From Lactobacillus gasseri ATCC 33323 = JCM 1131 (lineage in GTDB: Bacteria; Bacillota; Bacilli; Lactobacillales; Lactobacillaceae): a stretch of 64,000 nt of DNA. Numbering within the stretch: position 1 is the stretch's first letter; the number at the start of each line of letters is the position of its first letter. The stretch spans positions 1,116,001 to 1,180,000 of the forward strand of contig NC_008530.1 in assembly GCF_000014425.1 (NCBI RefSeq). Direction: 5' to 3'. Below the pieces are notes generated by a model. That model did no database searches, was not told the DNA's origin, and was given only the letters and a program-made list of their open reading frames with translations. Position numbers and translations under genes: made by a program. Positions 18,650 to 26,130 of this stretch are shown in pieces.

Positions 18650-19075
18650 CTAATTTGCCAAGTAAACTTTGATTATCAACTCCAAGTTTTTACCATCCCA
18701 ATGGAAGTTTTTTACTCGACCAAATAAAAGATTACCAGAGTCAATCAAACGACTAAAAATTAAATTATGTTCACGTGGAATATAACCTAATTTTAGTCCA
18801 GCCGGCGTAGCTACAGAAATCGCATTTTTATCGTATTTATTATCAGCTTCACGTATTAATAGAACGGGATCATTCTCTTTTAGACGAGGAACTACCTTAT
18901 CTTCAAGATGTAAATAATCAGAACCACGCACTTCACAACCATATAAAAATGTGCTGTGACTTTCTCCTGATTGTTTATAATAGATTTTTTTCAAATCAGT
19001 AACCTGATTTTCTAACTTATCAATTCTATCCATTAAATCTGTGATTAAAACATCATCATTTCTATAAATACTCAT
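18650..19075 (-). CDS. HIRAN domain protein
   Basis: The 141-residue protein has a short N-terminal coiled-coil-like stretch (LITDLMDRIDKLENQVTDLKK). A HIRAN domain follows, with EVRGSDYLHLEDKVVPRLKENDPVLLIREADNKYDKNAI and VATPAGLKLGYIPREHNLIFSRLIDSG. In eukaryotic HLTF/Rad5 this domain binds 3' DNA ends, and stand-alone bacterial HIRAN proteins are predicted to recognise damaged or stalled DNA. The role here is unknown. It lies upstream of the small membrane peptide and htpX. Confidence 0.85.
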   Translation of the reverse strand: MSIYRNDDVLITDLMDRIDKLENQVTDLKKIYYKQSGESHSTFLYGCEVRGSDYLHLEDKVVPRLKENDPVLLIREADNKYDKNAISVATPAGLKLGYIPREHNLIFSRLIDSGNLLFGRVKNFHWDGKNLELIIKVYLAN

Positions 19076-19399
19076 TGTCTGGTCGACCTCCTCTTTTATA
19101 TAAAAATCATATCGATTAAATACTTTCTAATCCTATGCTTACTATAAATTTTTTAAATCATTTATTCAACAGAATCATGAATTTTATCTTTGGGTGAAAT
19201 ATCTTTAAATCTTTCTAATTAAAATAGTTGTATTGTAATAATACTGGGAGATGAATGAGATAAACATACCGCGCCCTGAGGAAAAGATCCGCGATGATCC
19301 TTTGCTTATCTAATTTCATGTAATCCATAAAATTAAATGGAAATTGAATAGTAATCTAGTTTCATTAAAATTACTTTTACCTTGTCAGGTACTTGTAAT
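19076..19399. other. Gene-poor stretch with hairpin and a possible coding remnant
   Basis: No convincing gene is seen. An 8-bp hairpin (AAAAGATC / GATCCTTT, loop CGCGAT) lies at 19282-19303 without a T tract. A plus-strand 20-codon frame at 19251-19313 (MNEINIPRPEEKIRDDPLLI) reads like part of a real protein, but its ribosome site touches the ATG, so it may be a decayed gene end. Confidence 0.4.
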
Positions 19400-19618
19400 T
19401 TAATCACACCAAATTCTGTCTTTAAATGAAGAACTCAACATTAAGACAGCAATTTGATCTACATTGTCACCTAATTTTACTCCACCTCGAGCTTGAATTT
19501 TGTAATCTAATCCAGCCCTCTTTGCTGCTTTTCTCATGTTAGTAGCCATTAAATTTGATGATGCAATATCATTCTTAGTTGTTTTTAAATTCTCCATTAA
19601 TATTATTTCTCTTGACAC
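19400..19618 (-). pseudogene. Probable remnant of a PTS IIB (lactose/cellobiose type) component
   Basis: The 72-codon frame contains NLMATNMRKAAKRAGLDYKIQA, which resembles the segment after the phosphocysteine loop of lactose/cellobiose PTS IIB proteins, and its last third follows the same pattern. The N-terminal phosphocysteine loop (CSAGMSTS-like) is not recognisable and the C-terminus is short. The only starts are a GTG or an internal ATG with weak ribosome sites. I read it as a decayed fragment, but a small intact unknown protein is possible. Confidence 0.4.
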
Positions 19619-19695
19619 TTATATGGTATTAAACAGCACTTACATTTAAAATACACTTTTTCACTAAAGAGGTGAAAAACGATTCGGAATATAAT

Positions 19696-19723
19696 AAAAA
19701 GGCCCATTGAAAAACAATGGACC
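19696..19723 (-). terminator. Terminator in the 19.6-20.0 kb intergenic region
   Basis: GGTCCATTG pairs with CAATGGGCC (9 bp, one G-T) around a TTTTT loop and is followed by TTTTT on the minus strand. It could end read-through from the small RNA at 19860-19923. Confidence 0.7.
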
Positions 19724-19859
19724 AGTAGTGTAATTACGACTAATTAACGTAACTCACCACAAATTAAACTTTATTGATCTAACAACCATCTAAAACAAAA
19801 AAATAATTGGAGGACCAGAAAAATGAGTTAAGTAATGTGGGGATTGCATAAAATTCTCC

Positions 19860-19923
19860 AAAAAAAACCTTCGTTCTTCAGGACGTACCTGCGCAAAAAG
19901 CGAAACGAAGGGATTGACTTTTC
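19860..19923 (-). ncRNA. Candidate small RNA with three-way-junction fold and terminator
   Basis: The minus strand shows an 8-bp closing stem CCTTCGTT/AACGAAGG followed by eight T residues. Inside it are two small hairpins, CGC-TTTTT-GCG and CAGG-TACGT-CCTG. A good promoter (19930-19958) lies just upstream, so a transcript of about 60-65 bases is predicted. GGAG and an ATG with 19 codons follow the T run, so it could instead be an attenuator for a lost gene. No known family was recognised. Confidence 0.45.
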
Positions 19924-19929
19924 AAAACA

Positions 19930-19958
19930 ATCATACCAAATATGCTACTTATTGTCTA
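19930..19958 (-). promoter_or_regulatory. Promoter of the candidate small RNA
   Basis: TAGACA (-35, 19958-19953), a 17-base spacer ending in TGG, and TATGAT (-10, 19935-19930) make an extended SigA-type promoter on the minus strand. Confidence 0.55.
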
Positions 19959-19984
19959 GCTTTTAATGCATATCGCCCCAACAC

Positions 19985-20010
19985 AAAAAAGACCAAGCCT
20001 ACGCTTGATC
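19985..20010 (-). terminator. Terminator after rfbD
   Basis: GATCAAGC pairs with GCTTGGTC around a 4-base loop, followed by six T residues on the minus strand. It ends the rfbBACD transcript. Confidence 0.85.
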
Positions 20011-20036
20011 CTTTTATTCGGTATTATTCAATTAGT

Positions 20037-21023
20037 CTATTTCTTCAATTCGTCGAAGAAACCGTCATCTTTTAAGATATCTAAGTAACGGCTAATAGCA
20101 TCGGTCCAAGTTGGAAGTGGCTTGAAGCCATTTTCTTCTAACTTACTCTTGTCTAAACGAGAGTTAAATGGACGAACTGCCTTAGATAAGCCATATTCTT
20201 CAGTAGTTACAGGAGTAACTTTTGTCTTGTAGCCAGCTTGACGATAAATTTCTTTAGTGAAATCGTACCAAGAAATGTAACCAGTCTTAGTACCATTTTC
20301 GTCGTAGCCACTTTCAGTTGCTGGTAGTTCTGCATTAGTTGCGTGGTAGTAGCCATACTTATCAGTCTCAATCATGTCTACCAAAAGACGTGCTAAGTCA
20401 AAAGTATAAGTTGGGGTACCAATTTGATCACTAACAACTTTAACTTCATCGTGATTTGAACCAACCTTAAGCATAGTCTTGATAAAGTTTGAGCCATTTA
20501 CACCAAATACCCAAGCAATTCTAACAATGAAGTACTTATCTAAAGTGTTTGAAACAGCTTCTTCTCCGCCAAGCTTGGTTTGACCATAAACATTCAAAGG
20601 CTTATAACCCTTAAAGTCTGGTTCCCAAGGAGTAGTTCCTTGACCATCAAAGACATAGTCAGTTGACAAGTAAACCATTGGTGCATCTAGTTTCTTAGCA
20701 ACATTAGCAATATTCTGAGTTCCGTCAACGTTAACCTTGCGAACAGCTGCAACCTTGTCGTCATCTTCGGCCATATCAACTGCAGTCCAAGCAGCACAGT
20801 GAACAATAACATCAGGATTAACTTCAGAAATAACCCTGTCTACAGCTTCTGCATCAGTAATATCTAAAGAAACATAAGGTGCCTTGGTAACGCTGCTTCC
20901 GTCAGCAACACCAGCATATTCAGGTGCTAAATCAGAACCTACGCCTTCATAACCACGCTTAGCAAGTTCATTCATTACGTCATGACCAAGTTGACCATTA
21001 ACGCCAGTTACAAAAACTTTCAT
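20037..21023 (-). CDS. rfbD: dTDP-4-dehydrorhamnose reductase
   Basis: RfbD/RmlD reduces dTDP-4-keto-L-rhamnose to dTDP-L-rhamnose using NAD(P)H, the last step of the pathway. The 328-residue SDR protein has VTGVNGQLGHDVMNELAKRG at its N-terminus, the YLSTDYVFDG block and the YGQTKLGGEE active site (Tyr-x3-Lys). It is the last gene of rfbB-A-C-D and is followed by a terminator. The sugar is presumably used by the EPS cluster or for wall rhamnose. Confidence 0.96.
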   Translation of the reverse strand: MKVFVTGVNGQLGHDVMNELAKRGYEGVGSDLAPEYAGVADGSSVTKAPYVSLDITDAEAVDRVISEVNPDVIVHCAAWTAVDMAEDDDKVAAVRKVNVDGTQNIANVAKKLDAPMVYLSTDYVFDGQGTTPWEPDFKGYKPLNVYGQTKLGGEEAVSNTLDKYFIVRIAWVFGVNGSNFIKTMLKVGSNHDEVKVVSDQIGTPTYTFDLARLLVDMIETDKYGYYHATNAELPATESGYDENGTKTGYISWYDFTKEIYRQAGYKTKVTPVTTEEYGLSKAVRPFNSRLDKSKLEENGFKPLPTWTDAISRYLDILKDDGFFDELKK

Positions 21024-21039
21024 TCATTTACCTCACTAA

Positions 21040-21648
21040 TTAAAACTTAAAAGTATCCTTTAAGCCCTTCCATTCTTGATCACGTTCAGCCATGTTGAGC
21101 TTGGTACCATCATCAAGAGTATAACCAGAAGCATCTGGACTACCTGGGTAATCACCCTTAAGGTGTGGCCATTCAATACCAATTTCAGGATCGTTCCAAG
21201 CCATACCACCTTCATCGTTTGGGTGCCAGAAGTCATTAACTTTGTAACAAAATTCTGCTACATCACTTAAAACAAGAAAACCATGAGCAAAACCTTGTGG
21301 GATTAAGAATTGTTTTTTATTTTCTGCAGTTAATTCAACACCGTACCACTTGCCATAGGTCTTAGATTCACTACGAAGATCAACAGCAACATCAAATACG
21401 CTACCACGAACTGCACGAACTAATTTAATTTGTGGGTACTTCTTTTGGAAGTGTAAACCGCGAAGCACACCCTTAGTTGAACTTGATTGGTTGTCTTGAA
21501 CAAAGTTAATGCTAAAGCCGGCATCCATCATGTCTCTTTGGTTAAAAGTTTCCATGAAGTAGCCACGATCGTCTCCATGAACAGTTGGTGTAATAACTGC
21601 TAAACCTTCAATACCACCAACATTTTTTTCAACTTTAATTTGTCCCAT
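21040..21648 (-). CDS. rfbC: dTDP-4-dehydrorhamnose 3,5-epimerase
   Basis: RfbC/RmlC epimerises dTDP-4-keto-6-deoxyglucose at C3 and C5. It is a 202-residue cupin with the active-site blocks VLRGLHFQKKYPQIKLVRAV (catalytic His in GLHFQ), FLIPQGFAHGFLVLSD and YKVNDFWHPNDEGG. It lies 16 bases upstream of rfbD in the operon and is complete. Confidence 0.96.
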   Translation of the reverse strand: MGQIKVEKNVGGIEGLAVITPTVHGDDRGYFMETFNQRDMMDAGFSINFVQDNQSSSTKGVLRGLHFQKKYPQIKLVRAVRGSVFDVAVDLRSESKTYGKWYGVELTAENKKQFLIPQGFAHGFLVLSDVAEFCYKVNDFWHPNDEGGMAWNDPEIGIEWPHLKGDYPGSPDASGYTLDDGTKLNMAERDQEWKGLKDTFKF

Positions 21649-21680
21649 TTTTTAAAAGCTTCTTTCTTTAATTAAAAATA

Positions 21681-22565
21681 TTAATAACGAACTTTACCTT
21701 CAGCAACTGACTTTAAGTGCTTGCCGTACGGACTCTTGCCATAGTGCTTTGCTGCTTCAAGAAGTTGATCTTTATCAATCCAGCCGTGTACATAGGCAAT
21801 TTCTTCAGGAGCAGATACTGAAACTCCTTGACGCTCTTCAATCATTTTTACGTAGTTTGAAGCGTCAACTAAACTTTGCATTGTACCAGTGTCAAGCCAT
21901 GCATAACCACGACCTAAAAGCTGTACTCTTAAGTTATCATCTTGTAAGTACATATCGTTTAAGCTAGTAATTTCTACTTCGCCACGTGCACTTGGCTTAA
22001 CTTGAGCAGCCTTTTCACTTACTCCAGCTGGGTAGAAGTAAAGACCAGTAACAGCGTAATTACTCTTTGGATGTTCTGGCTTTTCTTCAATAGAAACTGC
22101 TTTTCCATTTTCATCAAAGTCAACTACACCAAAACGTTCAGGGTCATTTACATAGTAACCAAATACTGTCGCCTTACCCTTTTGTGCATCTTCGGCAGCA
22201 TTCTTAAGTAAATCAGTAAAACCGTTACCGTAGAAAATGTTGTCACCTAAGACCATGGCACAAGGTTCACCATTAATGAAATCTTCCCCCAAAGTAAATG
22301 CTTGTGCCAAGCCATCTGGAGTTGGTTGCACCTTGTAAGAAAGGTTAATTCCAAATTGTGAACCATCACCTAATAACTCCTTAAAACGTGGAGTATCAGC
22401 CGGAGTAGAAATTACTAAGATATCTTTAATACCAGCTAACATTAAAGTAGATAATGGGTAATAAATCATTGGCTTATCGTAAACTGGCAATAATTGCTTA
22501 CTAGTTACTAGAGTCAATGGATATAAACGAGTACCTGAACCGCCTGCTAAAATAATTCCCTTCAT
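21681..22565 (-). CDS. rfbA: Glucose-1-phosphate thymidylyltransferase
   Basis: RfbA/RmlA joins glucose-1-phosphate and dTTP to make dTDP-glucose, the first step towards dTDP-rhamnose. The nucleotide-binding signature [18 protein letters not shown], the block [20 protein letters not shown] and [11 protein letters not shown] are present. Length is 294 residues. It follows rfbB by 6 bases. Confidence 0.97.
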   Translation of the reverse strand: MKGIILAGGSGTRLYPLTLVTSKQLLPVYDKPMIYYPLSTLMLAGIKDILVISTPADTPRFKELLGDGSQFGINLSYKVQPTPDGLAQAFTLGEDFINGEPCAMVLGDNIFYGNGFTDLLKNAAEDAQKGKATVFGYYVNDPERFGVVDFDENGKAVSIEEKPEHPKSNYAVTGLYFYPAGVSEKAAQVKPSARGEVEITSLNDMYLQDDNLRVQLLGRGYAWLDTGTMQSLVDASNYVKMIEERQGVSVSAPEEIAYVHGWIDKDQLLEAAKHYGKSPYGKHLKSVAEGKVRY

Positions 22566-22571
22566 GCTGAA

Positions 22572-23609
22572 TTAGTCCTTATCTAAAACTTGCTTCTTGC
22601 CGTACATTTCGTCGTAGTAGTTTTGGTAATCACCAGAAATGATGTTTTCCCACCATTCTTTGTTGTCAAGGTACCATTGAATAGTCTTCTTGATACCATC
22701 TTTAAACATAGTTTCTGGAAGCCAACCTAATTCATTGTGGATCTTTTCAGGATCAATTGCGTAGCGACGGTCATGTCCCTTACGGTCAGTAACGTGTTCA
22801 ATTAATGAGTAAGGCTTGTCTAAGTAGTCACAGATAAGCTTAACAATATCAATGTTGTGCATTTCGTTGTGTCCACCAATGTTGTAGACTTCGCCTGGAG
22901 TACCTTTTTCTAAGATAAGATCAATTGCTTTGCAGTGATCTTCAACGTATAACCAGTCACGAACGTTCTTGCCATCACCATAAACTGGTAATTTTTCATT
23001 ATTTAAGGCTCTTTGAATCATCAAAGGAATCAATTTTTCAGGGAATTGATATGGACCATAGTTGTTAGAACAACGTGAAATAGTCACTGGCAAGTGGAAA
23101 GTTCTACCATATGCACCAACCAATAAGTCTGCACTAGCTTTACTTGATGAGTATGGGCTTGAAGTGTGAAGTGGAGTATCTTCGTGGAAGAAAAGATCTG
23201 GACGGTCTAATGGTAAGTCACCGTATACTTCGTCAGTTGATACTTGGTGGAAACGCTTGATACCGTACTTGCGGCAAGCATCCATCAAAACAGAAGTACC
23301 AATAATGTTAGTTTCCAAGAAAATTTCTGGATTTTCGATAGAACGGTCAACGTGACTTTCAGCAGCAAAGTTAACTACTACATCGGGCTTTTCTTCTTCA
23401 AATAACTTGTAAACACCTTCACGGTCACGAATATCTAATTTAACAAACTTGAAGTTAGGGTTATCCATGACATCCTTCAAAGTAGACAGGTTACCTGCGT
23501 AAGTTAAACTATCTAAACAGATAATTTCATAGTCAGGATGCTTCTTTAACATGTAAAAAATAAAGTTTGAACCGATAAAACCGGCACCACCAGTAACAAT
23601 AACTTTCAT
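22572..23609 (-). CDS. rfbB: dTDP-glucose 4,6-dehydratase
   Basis: RfbB/RmlB converts dTDP-glucose to the 4-keto-6-deoxy sugar with bound NAD+. It shows the Rossmann motif VTGGAGFIGSNF, the VSTDEVYGDLP catalytic Asp/Glu block, and Tyr-x3-Lys in YSSSKASAD. The start is the ATG at 23609, because GGAGG lies 7 bases upstream; a longer frame to 23654 would add 15 unrelated residues. The product is 345 residues. It is the first gene of rfbBACD and sits 34 bases from a MerR-type promoter. Confidence 0.97.
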   Translation of the reverse strand: MKVIVTGGAGFIGSNFIFYMLKKHPDYEIICLDSLTYAGNLSTLKDVMDNPNFKFVKLDIRDREGVYKLFEEEKPDVVVNFAAESHVDRSIENPEIFLETNIIGTSVLMDACRKYGIKRFHQVSTDEVYGDLPLDRPDLFFHEDTPLHTSSPYSSSKASADLLVGAYGRTFHLPVTISRCSNNYGPYQFPEKLIPLMIQRALNNEKLPVYGDGKNVRDWLYVEDHCKAIDLILEKGTPGEVYNIGGHNEMHNIDIVKLICDYLDKPYSLIEHVTDRKGHDRRYAIDPEKIHNELGWLPETMFKDGIKKTIQWYLDNKEWWENIISGDYQNYYDEMYGKKQVLDKD

Positions 23610-23642
23610 ATTATTCCTCCAAATATTTTTGAGTTCATATGA

Positions 23643-23673
23643 AGTATATAACATTACGTTACGTCACCTTCAA
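23643..23673 (-). promoter_or_regulatory. MerR-type promoter (19-base spacer with dyad) driving rfbBACD
   Basis: TTGAAG (-35, 23673-23668) and TATACT (-10, 23648-23643) are 19 bases apart, the over-long spacer typical of MerR-family targets. The spacer contains the imperfect dyad TAACGTAATGTTA (10 of 13 symmetric) next to GTGACGTAACG. The predicted start is about 27 bases before rfbB. The gene directly upstream encodes a MerR-family protein, the obvious candidate regulator. Confidence 0.6.
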
Positions 23674-23690
23674 GCTTAAAAATAAAAAAA

Positions 23691-24866
23691 CTATGTTTTT
23701 TTACAAATAAAGTATCCAACATCTTTAGTAATGTGAAATCCTCCACTTACTTTTTCGTCAACATAGTTTTTAAATTCATTGTAATGGTCTAGCAAAATTG
23801 CATTCTGATTACCATGACAGGATAAAATGTAAGAAATTACAGGTGTAGATTCAGATAGCTCAATTGCATCTTGATATTTATGACAAGAAATGTCAGTAAA
23901 GTCTTTACTTAAAATTTCTGCACCATTATCAAGACCAAAACGATCATATAAATTGGTAGAAGATAAAACTATTTCAGGATTGAATTCTTGAACTAAATCA
24001 GTGATTTCATGCATATGACGCTTTGAATAAGTTGCACAGGCAAAAGATGCCCCCTTCTTCATTACCCTGCGAACTTCTTTTAAAGTCTTGGGAATGTCAT
24101 CACAATAAAAAAGCATATGATTAGCAATCACTAAGTCAAAAGTATTATCAGCAAAAGGAATCTTTTGAGCATCAAAAACTGCATATTGAAATTCAGAGTT
24201 ATCGCCAATTTCATTCTTAGCATCGGCTAAGATTCCCTCTGAAATATCAGATAAAACTATCGTTAAACCTTTTGGCAATTTATCTAAATTCTGAGACCAT
24301 AAGGCACCATTGCCAGCGCCCAATTCAAGAATCTTCATCCCTGGCTTTAAGTCAAGCTGCTTAAACAGCCAATGAAACCATCCCTCTTTATTGAGAGAAT
24401 AATCTCGGTGTAGCCTAATTCGAGCAGAAATATTTGAAGCATTCTGATATTGCGTACTTAATGATTGATTCATTGAAGTTAAGTGAATTAGATCTAGCAT
24501 CTTACTCCAGTCAACTTCTTGACCAGCCTTCAAGGTGCTACTCGTAGAATCAATAGCAGTTGCTACATTTTGCATTTCTTTAAGTCGTTCTTCTACTAGT
24601 CTTTTTTGAATCTGCAGTGAGTCAAGCAACAGCTGTCTATCTCCTGAACCCAAAGTCATCTCTCGAATATCGCTTAGAGAAAATCCTAGGTATTTTAATA
24701 GAAGAATTTGTTGCAGCTTTGCAAAATCTGCATCAGTATACCGTCGAGCACCACTTGCAGTATGCGTGGATGGTTTTAATAAATTTTTTTGGTCATAATA
24801 GCGAATTGTACGAATCGACACATGTGCCTTTTTCGCAAATTCACCACTTGTGTAGTATTTTTGCAT
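23691..24866 (-). CDS. MerR-family regulator fused to a SAM-dependent methyltransferase
   Basis: The 391-residue protein begins with a MerR winged helix-turn-helix (YYTSGEFAKKAHVSIRTIRYYDQKNLL, residues 4-30, and ARRYTDADFAKLQQILLLKYLGFSL), then a helical linker to about residue 115. The C-terminal half is a class I methyltransferase with motif I ILELGAGNGALW (179-190), motif II IVLSDIS and FDLVIANHMLFY. Such fusions may couple sensing of a ligand or a modification reaction to transcription; the substrate is unknown. The start is the ATG at 24866, only 2 bases after the abiF stop, with GGGAT in the end of abiF as ribosome site. Confidence 0.88.
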   Translation of the reverse strand: MQKYYTSGEFAKKAHVSIRTIRYYDQKNLLKPSTHTASGARRYTDADFAKLQQILLLKYLGFSLSDIREMTLGSGDRQLLLDSLQIQKRLVEERLKEMQNVATAIDSTSSTLKAGQEVDWSKMLDLIHLTSMNQSLSTQYQNASNISARIRLHRDYSLNKEGWFHWLFKQLDLKPGMKILELGAGNGALWSQNLDKLPKGLTIVLSDISEGILADAKNEIGDNSEFQYAVFDAQKIPFADNTFDLVIANHMLFYCDDIPKTLKEVRRVMKKGASFACATYSKRHMHEITDLVQEFNPEIVLSSTNLYDRFGLDNGAEILSKDFTDISCHKYQDAIELSESTPVISYILSCHGNQNAILLDHYNEFKNYVDEKVSGGFHITKDVGYFICKKT

Positions 24867-24868
24867 TT

Positions 24869-25828
24869 TTAATCCCACTGCTGTTTTAATCTAGGTTGAG
24901 TCAACCATTCATTTGGAAATTTTAATAAATTTAGTATTTCTTGTATATCTATAGAGTTCAAGTGTTTTTTTAGCAAATTTAGTCTTTTTCGAATAGTATT
25001 ACTCAGAATTTTAAATTCAGTCGGACTTAAAAAACATTGCATACTTACAAAGACTGAGTATGCATACCTTCTACTATTATTATCTTTAATATTATACTTT
25101 AAATGTAAAGCGCTAAAATATCTTGAATCTGCCTTACACCTAAAATCTAGTAAACGATTATTATGCGCACAAACATTTCTTAATTCATGAATATTCTCAA
25201 TAAATGAAATCATAATTTCTGGTGTAAAATGTTCGTTTAAATCTCCTATATTCTCATGAATAAAAGTCATTAGATCTTTACAAATTTTATTTTGAATACT
25301 CCTCTTAGAATTTTTAATCATCGCACATAATTTTCCGAAATCTAGAAATTCAACCATAATCCAAATAGGTACATCATTATATTTTTTAACATAATGATGA
25401 ATCGGATTATTAGACTTATCTTTATAAAAATTAATTATTCGCGACAAATCACTAATTAATCTTCCGACGGAAAGTATTTTATTTGAATCATAGGAATTAA
25501 TATCTAAATACGCATATCTTTTATTCTTAAATTTTTCTGCAAATCGATACGCAAAAATAGACTTTAGGTGATGTTCTACATTCGAGATAGAATTAAAAAA
25601 AGCTTGTTTTAATTGTTTATCACAAAAATATAAGCTACGAACTTCATCAAAAGTTGTCCCTTTAATAAATAAATCAGTATTATTTTGAAAATACTTTCCA
25701 TACCCATTAATAATATTATAGTAATTATTAGTAAGAAGATATCTTTTAGCTAAGTCCAAGTCTTTAAAAACTAAACCACGATTTTTCAAAACCTCAATTT
25801 GTTCATCAATATTTTTAAATTCTTTCAT
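24869..25828 (-). CDS. abiF: AbiF-type abortive infection protein (Abi_2 family, HEPN nuclease-like)
   Basis: This is a 319-residue Abi_2 (AbiD/AbiF) family protein. The N-terminal block IDEQIEVLKNRGLVFKDLDLAKRYLLTNNYYNIINGYGKYF is diagnostic, and residues 217-222 (RNVCAH) form the R-x4-H motif of HEPN ribonucleases. From published work as I recall it, AbiF is a toxin with an RNA antitoxin encoded just upstream and is related to the ancestor of Cas13. That layout is seen here: promoter, structured RNA, terminator, then the ATG. No ribosome site is visible before the ATG (only the terminator's T run and TGT), so translation should be low or leaderless-like. Base composition is more AT-rich than the rfb genes. 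Confidence 0.9.
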   Translation of the reverse strand: MKEFKNIDEQIEVLKNRGLVFKDLDLAKRYLLTNNYYNIINGYGKYFQNNTDLFIKGTTFDEVRSLYFCDKQLKQAFFNSISNVEHHLKSIFAYRFAEKFKNKRYAYLDINSYDSNKILSVGRLISDLSRIINFYKDKSNNPIHHYVKKYNDVPIWIMVEFLDFGKLCAMIKNSKRSIQNKICKDLMTFIHENIGDLNEHFTPEIMISFIENIHELRNVCAHNNRLLDFRCKADSRYFSALHLKYNIKDNNSRRYAYSVFVSMQCFLSPTEFKILSNTIRKRLNLLKKHLNSIDIQEILNLLKFPNEWLTQPRLKQQWD

Positions 25829-25830
25829 AC

Positions 25831-25864
25831 AAAAAAAACACCTCTATTAATAAAATAGAGGTGT
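25831..25864 (-). terminator. Terminator between the abiF RNA and abiF
   Basis: An 11-bp perfect stem with a 5-base loop is followed by eight T on the minus strand, immediately before the abiF ATG. It should leave only read-through transcripts for the toxin gene. Confidence 0.88.
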
Positions 25865-25907
25865 TTTTCCGCAACGGCCTCACTTAGAGTCCACCGCCAC
25901 TTTTTTA
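25831..25907 (-). ncRNA. Candidate abiF RNA (RNA antitoxin) with terminator
   Basis: From the promoter at 25914-25941, transcription should start near 25907. The RNA contains an 11-bp hairpin with one mismatch (GCGGTGGACTC / GAGGCCGTTGC, loop TAAGT, 25897-25871). An intrinsic terminator follows (ACACCTCTATT / AATAGAGGTGT, then eight T). The whole is about 75 bases and ends 2 bases before the abiF start codon. Conserved structured RNAs upstream of abiF genes are known as the abiF RNA motif; I assign it by position and structure, not by a covariance search. Confidence 0.72.
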
Positions 25908-25913
25908 CTCTCT

Positions 25914-25941
25914 ATTCTACAATTTTTCTAATTATTGTCAA
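25914..25941 (-). promoter_or_regulatory. Promoter of the abiF RNA
   Basis: A consensus TTGACA (25941-25936) and TAGAAT (25919-25914) are separated by 16 bases. It is one of the best promoters in the window, which fits an abundant antitoxin RNA. Confidence 0.75.
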
Positions 25942-25981
25942 TCATCAGATACGTATTCATTCTTAACTAATTCAAATTATA

Positions 25982-25997
25982 TCGAATATGCGTTCGA
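25982..25997. promoter_or_regulatory. Palindrome upstream of the abiF RNA promoter
   Basis: TCGAA-TATGCG-TTCGA is a 5+5 bp inverted repeat 41 bases upstream of the -35 box. It may be an operator; no regulator is implied by the sequence alone. Confidence 0.25.
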
Positions 25998-26076
25998 AGA
26001 ACAATAGATTAAATATTTAGATATATAGTAGATTAAAAATAATTTTTTATCTTTTATTTCTAAATTCCCCTGTATA

Positions 26077-26104
26077 CAAAAAAGGATATGCCATAAAACA
26101 TACC
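26077..26104 (-). terminator. Probable terminator of the EPS operon, now separated by the insertion sequence
   Basis: GGTATG pairs with CATATCC (one bulged T) around TTTTATGG, followed by six T on the minus strand. It lies between the insertion sequence and the abiF RNA promoter, in the right orientation to end EPS transcripts. Confidence 0.6.
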
Positions 26105-26130
26105 CCCCAATTTTATGATCGCATAATAAT

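Larger units (their letters stand above)
19619..20036. other. Intergenic region with RNA-like elements but no clear gene
   Basis: This 418-base stretch holds a minus-strand promoter plus compact RNA (19860-19958), two minus-strand terminators (19696-19723, and 19985-20010 after rfbD), and an 8-bp palindrome TTTTTCAC/GTGAAAAA at 19657-19679. A plus-strand GGAGG followed by ATG AGT TAA (near 19809-19830) codes for only two residues. No protein gene can be supported. Confidence 0.6.

Noticed and set aside
19803..19830. Plus-strand gene start at the GGAGG followed by ATG
   Set aside because: The frame is ATG AGT TAA, two residues only; no longer frame follows.
19857..19900. T-box or preQ1-type riboswitch near 19.9 kb
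   Set aside because: No T-box consensus or known riboswitch core is present; only the stems and terminator are supported.
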